5,724 nucleotides of DNA from Chloroflexota bacterium (GTDB taxonomy: Bacteria > Chloroflexota > Dehalococcoidia > JACPQK01), in the NCBI GenBank assembly GCA_016190535.1, contig JACPQK010000018.1, positions 1 through 5,724 of the forward strand, given 5' to 3'. The translations under genes and the position numbers were made by a program. Below, piece by piece: positions 1-4,930 of this stretch (its first letter is position 1; the number at the start of each line of letters is the position of its first letter). The notes under the pieces were generated by a model. It had not been told where the DNA came from and did not search any database. It saw only the letters and a list, made by a program, of their open reading frames with translations.

Positions 1-332
1 CTGGTGGCATCCCGCCGGGGATGGAAACCCAAGGGCACCCGGCACGCCGCCTGAACGGCGATGTCCGCGGGTAGACGGGAGTTGAGACCATAGATCCAGG
101 CCGAGGCAGGCAGCCGCGCCCGGGTAATAAAGCTGGCGACCTGACCCAGGGCGTGGGCACCAGAGTCCGTGCGGCTCGCCGCCGAAAGGCGCACAGGCTC
201 TCCGCTCAGTTCGCTCAAGGCTTTCTCCAACTCACCCTGAATAGTGGGGCCGGTAGGTTGGTACTGGAAACCACAGTAGGATGTCCCCTCATAGGCCACC
301 ACCAGCGCCCAGCGAGCGATCTCATCGGCCAC
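1..332 (-). CDS. truA: tRNA pseudouridine synthase A (TruA), N-terminal 110 codons, cut by window edge
   Basis: TruA isomerises uridine to pseudouridine at positions 38-40 in the anticodon arm of tRNAs in the cytoplasm. Translating the minus strand from a GTG at 332 gives an open frame that runs off the window after 110 codons and two bases. The N-terminus has the family's first strand (ALVVAYEGTSYCGFQYQ, about residues 9-25) and a conserved TIQGELEKAL helix start. The catalytic-aspartate motif RTDSGAHA is at residues 54-61, making Asp56 the nucleophile. It is followed by GQVASF and by LNSRLPADIAV. The residue before RTD is Ser, where Gly is usual. About 55-60% of a normal 245-270 residue protein is missing to the left. 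The GTG start is chosen because no better start lies upstream in frame. It is 7 bases after the rplQ stop, with GAGGG overlapping that stop as a modest ribosome binding site. truA after rplQ is a common order, and co-transcription is inferred. Confidence 0.93.
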   Translation of the reverse strand, partial: MADEIARWALVVAYEGTSYCGFQYQPTGPTIQGELEKALSELSGEPVRLSAASRTDSGAHALGQVASFITRARLPASAWIYGLNSRLPADIAVQAACRVPLGFHPRRDAT

Positions 333-339
333 CGCACCC

Positions 340-693
340 TCAGGATACCAGCTCCAGCCGGGCCAGGGGCGCGTTATCTCCCCGGCGAAGGCCCAGCTTG
401 ATCAACCGGGTATAGCCACCCTGCCGCTGTGTATAGCGAGGGCCCAGCTCAGCGAACAGCTTGTCCACCACACCCTTGTCCAGGACTACCGCCAGGGCCT
501 GGCGCCGGGCATGCAGGGTGTTCTCCTTGGCCAAGGTGATCATCTTCTCTGCCAGACCTCGCGCCGCCTCCGCCTTGGCCACGGTGGTTGTTATCCCTTC
601 GTAGCGCAGAAGGTCCGTGGCCAGGCTGCGGAAGAGGAGCATCTGATGTCCCGTGGGACGGCCCAGCTTCTTCCCTGCCACCTTATGCGCCAT
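340..693 (-). CDS. rplQ: 50S ribosomal protein L17 (bL17)
   Basis: bL17 is a large-subunit protein that lies on the back of the 50S near the exit-tunnel side and binds 23S rRNA. The 117-residue product is within the usual 115-130. It opens with the family signature MAHKVAGKKLGRPTGHQ, followed by the conserved block around residues 35-55 (TTTVAKAEAARGLAEKMITL). It ends with a GGYTRLIKLGLRRGDNAP segment at about 92-109, typical of the L17 C-terminus. The ATG at 693 is chosen over an in-frame start at 735, because the longer form adds 14 residues with no counterpart in L17 and lies wholly within the rpoA reading frame. The chosen start overlaps the end of rpoA by 11 bases and has AGGAGG six bases upstream. 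Translation is therefore probably coupled to rpoA. Confidence 0.98.
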   Translation of the reverse strand: MAHKVAGKKLGRPTGHQMLLFRSLATDLLRYEGITTTVAKAEAARGLAEKMITLAKENTLHARRQALAVVLDKGVVDKLFAELGPRYTQRQGGYTRLIKLGLRRGDNAPLARLELVS

Positions 694-1708
694 CCTCGTC
701 CTCCTCTCCAAGGAGCACCGGAGTCTCCGAGTCACCAGCCTCCGGAGAGGGCTGGGGCTCGGGCTGGGACGGCAGGAGCCCCTGCTCCCGCAGCTTGGCT
801 TCCAGCTCCTCCCAGGACTTCTCCCCGAAGTGACGGATGGACATAAGCTCCTGGGGCGTCTTCTCCAGCACCTGGCCCACCGTGTTGAGCCCCGCCCGCT
901 TGAGGCAGTTCAGAGTCCGCTGAGACAGCCCCAGGGCCTCGATGCTCATCTCGTACTGCTCCGTGGGAATATCCAGGCGTTTTGCCCTCTGCGTCGCGGA
1001 AACACCCGGGGGCTGCCCAAGGTGCGCGAAGCGGCTGAGCTGGTCCGACAGTATCTCTCCGCTCTGCCTGACAGCATCGGAGGGGGTAATGGCACCGTCC
1101 GTCCATACCTCCAGTACCAGGCGCTCATAGCCGGTGGCCTCACCCACACGGATCCGGTCCACCGTGAAATTGACCTGGCGCACTGGCGAGAACAGGGCAT
1201 CTACAGGGATCATCCCTATGGGATGGTCACTCTCGGGGTTGGCAGGGACATACCCCTTGCCTCTTTCCACCTCAAACTCCACATTCAGCCGAGCCTCGGA
1301 GGAATCCAGAGAGGCCAGGTGCAGGTCCGGATTGACCACCTCGTAGTCAGCACTGGCATCGATGTCCCCCACCTTCACCTCCCGCTGTCCGGAGAGGTTC
1401 AGAAAGAGCCGCCCAGGGCGGCCAGACAGGGCGCGCAGGCGGATCTCCTTGACGTTGAGCAGGAACTCGGTAACGTCCTCCTTCATATGAGGTAGAGAGC
1501 CAAACTCGTGAAGCACACCCTCTATCTTCACGCGAGTCACCGCAGCTCCAGGCAAAGCGCTGAGCAACGTCCTCCTCAGGGCGTTGCCCAGAGTGGTGCC
1601 GAAGCCAGGCTCCAGGGGTTCGGCGACAAACCGGCCATAGGTATCGCTCCCCCCTTCCCCTTCCTCAACGGTTGGTATTGCAATCTCAGCCGCGTTCAAA
1701 TTCGTCAC
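683..1708 (-). CDS. rpoA: DNA-directed RNA polymerase subunit alpha
   Basis: The alpha subunit dimerises to nucleate RNA polymerase assembly, and through its C-terminal domain contacts UP-element DNA and activators. The 341-residue product has the full architecture. The N-terminal dimerisation/assembly domain covers about 1-230, with YGRFVAEPLEPGFGTTLGNA at 24-43 and the LRRTLLSALPG block. The C-terminal helix-hairpin-helix domain covers about 245-313. Alpha-CTD DNA-contact positions are recognisable: Arg264, Asn267 and Cys268 in the QRTLNCLK segment, and the FGEKSW motif at 294-299. A tail of about 28 residues (314-341), rich in Pro, Glu and Asp and ending EEDEDGA, follows the CTD. The start is GTG at 1708, only five bases after the rpsD stop and without a clear Shine-Dalgarno, which suggests coupling to rpsD translation. 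It sits in the standard alpha-operon position between rpsD and rplQ. Confidence 0.98.
   Translation of the reverse strand: MTNLNAAEIAIPTVEEGEGGSDTYGRFVAEPLEPGFGTTLGNALRRTLLSALPGAAVTRVKIEGVLHEFGSLPHMKEDVTEFLLNVKEIRLRALSGRPGRLFLNLSGQREVKVGDIDASADYEVVNPDLHLASLDSSEARLNVEFEVERGKGYVPANPESDHPIGMIPVDALFSPVRQVNFTVDRIRVGEATGYERLVLEVWTDGAITPSDAVRQSGEILSDQLSRFAHLGQPPGVSATQRAKRLDIPTEQYEMSIEALGLSQRTLNCLKRAGLNTVGQVLEKTPQELMSIRHFGEKSWEELEAKLREQGLLPSQPEPQPSPEAGDSETPVLLGEEDEDGA
694..710 (-). promoter_or_regulatory. rplQ Shine-Dalgarno embedded in the rpoA 3' end
   Basis: On the minus strand, the codons for the last acidic residues of the alpha subunit (Gly-Glu-Glu-Asp-Glu) contain AGGAGG at 705-700, six bases before the rplQ ATG at 693. 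The same bases therefore encode the acidic tail and provide the ribosome binding site. The rplQ start lies 11 bases inside rpoA. Confidence 0.8.
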
Positions 1709-1713
1709 CCCGA

Positions 1714-2337
1714 TTAGCGGGAATAGAAGCCCACGATGGCCCGCTCATCTATCTTGTATTCTACCTCCGCCCTGACCGGCAACCGCAACACCCTTCCGGT
1801 AAGGGTCTGCGGGTCCAGGCTCAGCCAGGGAGCCGCGACCTTGCTCTGTATCTCCCGAGCAAGCTGGCGGTAATAGTCCAACTTGGTGCTGCCCTCCCTC
1901 CAACTGACCGTGTCACCCACGTCCAGGATAATGGAGGGCGTCTTTGCCGGCCGCCCCTTCACCAGGAAATGGCCGTGGTTCACCAGTTGCCTGGCCTGGG
2001 GGCGGGAGCCAGCAAAACCCAGCCGAAAAACCACGTTGTCCAAGCGTCGCTCAAAGATCTGCAGCAGCACCTCCCCCGTTACCCCCGGGCTAGTCAGGGC
2101 CATGTCAAAGTAGCGCTTGAGCTGACGCTCCAGGATGCCATAGACGTACTTGGCCTTCTGCTTTTCATGGAGCTGGAGCCCCCAGTCGGACACCCGACGC
2201 CTAAAGGACCGCACCTGCCCTGGAGGGTTGGGCCGGCGGGTGAGGGTGCAGTTGGTCAAGCACTTGTCATTCTTCAGAAAATACTTTTCTGAGTAGCGGC
2301 GGCAGATGCGACAAACAGGTCCCCGGTAGCGAGCCAT
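1714..2337 (-). CDS. rpsD: 30S ribosomal protein S4 (uS4), zinc-binding form
   Basis: uS4 is a primary 16S rRNA binder that nucleates assembly of the 30S body. It lies at the mRNA entry site and affects decoding accuracy. The product is 207 residues, normal for the family. Near the N-terminus it carries Cys9, Cys12, Cys26 and Cys30, the four-cysteine zinc cluster of the C+ form of S4 (as in Thermus), which Escherichia coli S4 lacks. The S4 RNA-binding domain covers about 97-160 (RRLDNVVFRLGFAGSRPQAR, then QLVNHGHFLVKGR). The C-terminus ends FYSR, like Thermus S4, and PWLSLD at 170-175 is also conserved. The ATG at 2337 follows the rpsK stop by 9 bases, with an AGGGCAGG-like ribosome binding site overlapping that stop. 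S4 is the alpha-operon autorepressor in enterobacteria; whether that holds here cannot be read from the sequence. Confidence 0.98.
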   Translation of the reverse strand: MARYRGPVCRICRRYSEKYFLKNDKCLTNCTLTRRPNPPGQVRSFRRRVSDWGLQLHEKQKAKYVYGILERQLKRYFDMALTSPGVTGEVLLQIFERRLDNVVFRLGFAGSRPQARQLVNHGHFLVKGRPAKTPSIILDVGDTVSWREGSTKLDYYRQLAREIQSKVAAPWLSLDPQTLTGRVLRLPVRAEVEYKIDERAIVGFYSR

Positions 2338-2346
2338 ATGCCTGCC

Positions 2347-2739
2347 CTACACCCGGCGCCGCTTAGGAGGGCGACACCCGTTGTGAGGGATGGGAGTCAC
2401 ATCCCGGATGCTGGTTATGTTCAACCCCGCCGCCTGAAGGGAGCGCAAGGCCGCCTCCCGACCACTGCCCGGCCCCTTGACAAACACATCCACCTGCTGC
2501 AGGCCGAATTCCCTGGCCCGCCGCGCCACCCCCTCCGCGGCTAGCTGCGCAGCATAAGGAGTGCCCTTCCGGGAGCCCTTGAAACCGGACTGTCCGGCGC
2601 TAGACCAGGCGAGGACATTCCCCTGGGAGTCCGTAAGCGTAATTATGGTGTTGTTAAAGGTGGACTGAATGTAGGCCCGGCCAATAGGCACATGCCTTCT
2701 CTCTCTGCGGCGCGCCCTGGGCGTCCTTCGGCTTGCCAT
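2347..2739 (-). CDS. rpsK: 30S ribosomal protein S11 (uS11)
   Basis: uS11 lies on the 30S platform, where it contacts 16S rRNA near the E site and the mRNA exit and partners bS21, uS7 and bS18. The 130-residue product matches the family length. It has a basic N-terminal extension (residues 1-15, almost all Arg with Thr, Ser and Pro). The conserved core begins at [20 protein letters not shown] (22-41) and continues through [20 protein letters not shown] (45-64) and [14 protein letters not shown] (86-99). The near-invariant C-terminus [13 protein letters not shown] is at 118-130. The ATG at 2739 is preceded by AGGGGGA at suitable spacing within a 19-base gap after rpsM, the longest gap in the window. 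The position between rpsM and rpsD is standard. Confidence 0.98.
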   Translation of the reverse strand: MASRRTPRARRRERRHVPIGRAYIQSTFNNTIITLTDSQGNVLAWSSAGQSGFKGSRKGTPYAAQLAAEGVARRAREFGLQQVDVFVKGPGSGREAALRSLQAAGLNITSIRDVTPIPHNGCRPPKRRRV

Positions 2740-2758
2740 ATGCTATCCCCCTAGCTAC

Positions 2759-3145
2759 TTACTTCTTGGCGGTGGCGCGGCGCCTGCCGGCCACGGTCTT
2801 CCTGGGTCCCCGCTTGGTGCGGGCGTTAGTCCGAGTCCGCTGGCCATGCGCCGGCAGACCCGCCCGGTGTCGCAGACCCCTGTAGCTACCGATCTCGATG
2901 AGCCGCTTGATGTTCATGCTCACCTGACGCCGTAGCTCACCCTCCACGAGGATACCGGACTTGTCTATGGCATCGCGCAGCAGGGACACCTGCTCCTCCG
3001 TAAGGTCCTTCACCCGGATGCCGGGGTCAATCCCCGTCTGCTCCAGGAAACGCCGGCTACCCCGAGGGCCCACGCCATAGATGTAGGCCAGCCCCACCTC
3101 TATCCTCTTCTCTCTGGGCAGGTCTACTCCAGCGATACGTGCCAT
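2759..3145 (-). CDS. rpsM: 30S ribosomal protein S13 (uS13)
   Basis: uS13 is in the head of the 30S subunit. It makes bridges to the 50S (uL5 and 23S helix 38), and its basic C-terminal tail reaches the P-site tRNA. The 128-residue product begins [20 protein letters not shown], the family N-terminus, with the YIYGVG segment at 21-26. A helical domain covers about 45-85 ([14 protein letters not shown] onward). The conserved [20 protein letters not shown] block is at 89-108. A lysine/arginine-rich tail (109-128) fits the tRNA-contacting extension. The ATG at 3145 has the strongest Shine-Dalgarno in the window (AGGAGGAG), lying directly between the rpmJ stop and this start. Confidence 0.98.
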   Translation of the reverse strand: MARIAGVDLPREKRIEVGLAYIYGVGPRGSRRFLEQTGIDPGIRVKDLTEEQVSLLRDAIDKSGILVEGELRRQVSMNIKRLIEIGSYRGLRHRAGLPAHGQRTRTNARTKRGPRKTVAGRRRATAKK

Positions 3146-3148
3146 AGC

Positions 3149-3155
3149 TCCTCCT
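3149..3155 (-). promoter_or_regulatory. Strong Shine-Dalgarno for rpsM
   Basis: On the minus strand the ten bases between the rpmJ stop (TGA, 3158-3156) and the rpsM ATG read AGGAGGAGCT, nearly a perfect anti-Shine-Dalgarno complement at close spacing. The whole intergenic space is this site, so there is no room for the structured S4-binding leader found before rpsM in Escherichia coli. Confidence 0.85.
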
Positions 3156-3269
3156 TCACCCCTGACGCTGCTTGTGCCTGGGGTTGGGACAGATCACCCG
3201 TACCACCCCTTCGCGCCGGATAATCTTGCACTTATCGCAGCGCACCTTTACTGAAGCACGGACTTTCAT
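3156..3269 (-). CDS. rpmJ: 50S ribosomal protein L36 (bL36), zinc-ribbon form
   Basis: bL36 is the smallest ribosomal protein; it stabilises 23S rRNA late in 50S assembly. Minus-strand translation from the ATG at 3269 gives 37 residues ending in TGA, exactly the family length. The protein starts [20 protein letters not shown] and continues [17 protein letters not shown]. The zinc ligands Cys11, Cys14, Cys27 and His32 are all present, so this is the C+ (zinc-containing) version rather than the cysteine-free paralogue induced under zinc limitation. AGGAAG lies about seven bases upstream of the ATG, in a 15-base gap after infA. The position between infA and rpsM is standard for the cluster. Confidence 0.98.
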   Translation of the reverse strand: MKVRASVKVRCDKCKIIRREGVVRVICPNPRHKQRQG

Positions 3270-3284
3270 AACAACTCTTCCTGC

Positions 3285-3500
3285 CTAAAGCCTGTATGTA
3301 ATTCGCCCCCGGGTAAGATCGTACGGCGAGAGCTCCACCAGCACCCGGTCCCCCGGCAGGATACGGATAAAGTGCATCCTCATCTTACCAGAGACGTGCG
3401 CCAACACCTGGTGGCCGTTGGCCAGCTCCACCTGGAACATGGCATTGGGCAGGGTCTTGATAACCGTGCCTTCAACCTCTATGGCCTCTTTCTTGGGCAT
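3285..3500 (-). CDS. infA: Translation initiation factor IF-1
   Basis: IF-1 binds the 30S A site during initiation, promoting correct fMet-tRNA and IF2/IF3 function. The product is 71 residues and a single OB-fold (S1-like) domain. It begins [20 protein letters not shown] and contains [39 protein letters not shown] and a final GRITYRL, all matching the family. The ATG at 3500 is annotated because [13 protein letters not shown] lines up residue for residue with the Escherichia coli N-terminus, without gaps. A TTG three codons upstream (3509) gives a 74-residue form, and only that start is well placed relative to the AAGGG that overlaps the map stop. The true start is therefore uncertain by three residues. 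The gene is the usual neighbour of map and rpmJ. Confidence 0.97.
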   Translation of the reverse strand: MPKKEAIEVEGTVIKTLPNAMFQVELANGHQVLAHVSGKMRMHFIRILPGDRVLVELSPYDLTRGRITYRL

Positions 3501-3516
3501 AACAGACAACGACAGA

Positions 3517-3521
3517 CCCTT
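3517..3521 (-). promoter_or_regulatory. infA Shine-Dalgarno overlapping the map stop codon
   Basis: The minus strand reads TAAGGG at the end of the adk-map frame, so the stop codon forms part of an AAGGG ribosome binding site. Its spacer is 7 bases to the TTG at 3509 but 16 bases to the ATG at 3500. This makes the site relevant to choosing the infA start, and it suggests termination-reinitiation coupling. Confidence 0.6.
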
Positions 3522-4929
3522 ACAGGGCGGTCAGTAACTCCGCCCTTCCATTGGTTACCACGATGGTGTGCTCAAAATGGGCAGAGAGGCTGCCGTCCAT
3601 AGTATATACTGTCCAGCCATTTTCCCCCACCCTGGTACGCCAGTCCCCCACATTGACCATAGGCTCCAGGGCCAGAGCCATCCCCGGCCTCAGCACAGGG
3701 CCTCTACCCGGGAGGCCATAGTTGGGCACCTGCGGCTCTTCATGCATCTCCCGGCCAATACCATGGCCCACATACTCCCGGACCACATGGAACCCCTGGG
3801 CCTCCACGTAGCTCTGAATAGCGGCAGATACATCACCCACCCTTGCCCCAGCCTTGGCGGCAGAGATGCCCGCGTGGAGGGCACCCTCAGTAGCCTCCAT
3901 GAGCTGCCTCACCTCCGGGGAAACAGCACCTACCCCCACACTCAGAGCCGCATCGGCCTGGAAGCCTTTATAGATGGCACCCAGGTCCAGGGAGACCAGG
4001 TCACCCTCCCTGAGCACCCGGTCCCCCGGTATGCCATGGACCACCTCATCGTTCACGGAGACACAGAGGGTCGCCGGATACCCCCGGTAGCCCTCAAAAG
4101 AGGGGATGCCCCCCCTGGAGCGGATCTCCCTGCGGGCTATGGCATCCAGTTCCCCGGTAGCCATGCCCGGACGCAGGGCCTGGGCCAGACCCTGCAACAC
4201 CTCCGCCACGATGCGCCCCGCCTGGCGCATCAGGGCCAGTTCCCGCTCCGACTTGACGACGATTCCCCGCCCCCCACCCGTCTCTGGATTGACCTGAGAA
4301 AGCACGTCCCGGCTCACCGCCTCGATAGGCTGGTTGCCATTCACCTCCACCAGTTTCCCCGCCTCCTTATAGTAGCCTATGAGGGGGGCCGTCTGGGAGA
4401 GATAGACCTGGAGCCGCTTCCTCACCGTCTCGGGGACATCGTCGGGCCGCTGGAATAGCTCCCCGCCGCACTTGTCACATATCCCGGAACGGCTGGGGGG
4501 TGAGGACACCTCATGATAGGGCTGCTGGCAGTTGCGACATAAATAACGACCGCCCAGTCGCCGCACTAGCTCCTCTTCCGGCACTTTAACATATACCACC
4601 ATATTCAGAGCGCAGCCCTGCGCCGATAGCACCTGGTCCAGGGCCTTGGCCTGCTCCAGGGTGCGGGGGAAACCATCCAGGACGAAGCCCCGCCGGGCAT
4701 CCCCCGCCGCCAGGCGTTCCCCCACCATGCGAATGGTCACCTCATCGGGCACAAGCTGGCCTCGCTCCATATAGGACTTGGCCAGCAGGCCCAACTCCGT
4801 GCCCCGACTCTGATGCTCCCGGAAGAGGTCTCCCGAGGCAATATGGGGCACCCCCAGCACCCGCGCCATGGCCTGCGCCTGGGTACCCTTGCCCGCCCCC
4901 GGGGGACCAAGCAACACAAGATAACGCAT
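3520..4929 (-). CDS. adk-map: Fused adenylate kinase - methionine aminopeptidase (type I), one 469-residue frame
   Basis: One uninterrupted frame encodes two cytoplasmic enzymes normally made from adjacent genes. Residues 1-213 are adenylate kinase (ATP + AMP to 2 ADP). They show the P-loop GPPGAGKGT (8-16), the NMP-binding ASGDLFR (31-37), DGFPRT (85-90), and a zinc LID with Cys131, Cys134, Cys151 and Cys154. Residues 223-469 are type I methionine aminopeptidase, which removes initiator Met from nascent chains. Its substrate His298 and five metal ligands Asp315, Asp326, His389, Glu422 and Glu453 are all present, in HGIP, SLDLG, QADAAL, GHGIG, LEPMVN and FEHTIVV contexts. Both halves are full length and look active. 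The joint is a short Gly-rich linker (about 214-222). No ATG, GTG or TTG lies near the map domain start; the next Met (234) is inside its first helix. The ATG at 4929 follows the secY stop by one base. A homopolymer indel joining two genes is the main alternative. Confidence 0.9.
   Translation of the reverse strand: MRYLVLLGPPGAGKGTQAQAMARVLGVPHIASGDLFREHQSRGTELGLLAKSYMERGQLVPDEVTIRMVGERLAAGDARRGFVLDGFPRTLEQAKALDQVLSAQGCALNMVVYVKVPEEELVRRLGGRYLCRNCQQPYHEVSSPPSRSGICDKCGGELFQRPDDVPETVRKRLQVYLSQTAPLIGYYKEAGKLVEVNGNQPIEAVSRDVLSQVNPETGGGRGIVVKSERELALMRQAGRIVAEVLQGLAQALRPGMATGELDAIARREIRSRGGIPSFEGYRGYPATLCVSVNDEVVHGIPGDRVLREGDLVSLDLGAIYKGFQADAALSVGVGAVSPEVRQLMEATEGALHAGISAAKAGARVGDVSAAIQSYVEAQGFHVVREYVGHGIGREMHEEPQVPNYGLPGRGPVLRPGMALALEPMVNVGDWRTRVGENGWTVYTMDGSLSAHFEHTIVVTNGRAELLTAL
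4264..4290 (-). other. Adk-Map junction: Gly-rich linker in a G-rich tract
   Basis: Codons 214-222 encode NPETGGGRG between the last adenylate kinase helix ([11 protein letters not shown]) and the first Map residues ([16 protein letters not shown]). Stand-alone Map proteins start at essentially the Ile-Val-Val-Lys position with a Met in front, so only the initiator has been replaced. The minus strand here has six consecutive G and then four G separated by one C. An out-of-frame GTG at 4277 would fall into the map frame if one extra G were present. Confidence 0.75.
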
Positions 4930-4930
4930 G

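Noticed and set aside
333..339. A terminator or promoter between rplQ and truA
   Set aside because: The gap is seven bases with no hairpin or T-run, so the genes are most simply read on one transcript.
694..735. A longer start for rplQ at 735 adding 14 residues
   Set aside because: The extra residues are Arg-rich, have no match in bL17, and come from reading rpoA codons in another frame. The ATG at 693 has a well-placed AGGAGG and gives the exact family N-terminus.
653..1495. A 280-codon open frame on the plus strand opposite rpoA
   Set aside because: It is a shadow of rpoA in GC-rich sequence, with no family resemblance and no convincing ribosome binding site.
1672..2292. A 206-codon open frame on the plus strand opposite rpsD
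   Set aside because: It mirrors the uS4 gene almost end to end; its composition follows from rpsD codons and shows no domain.
2335..2340. CATATG at the rpsD start and again at the rpsK start, as a possible repeated element
   Set aside because: It is only six bases, arises from a CAT before an ATG start codon, and shares no wider flanking similarity beyond G-rich ribosome binding sites.
3568..4458. A 296-codon open frame on the plus strand opposite adk-map
   Set aside because: It is antisense to a clearly conserved two-domain enzyme, has no recognisable domain, and long antisense frames are expected in GC-rich coding DNA.
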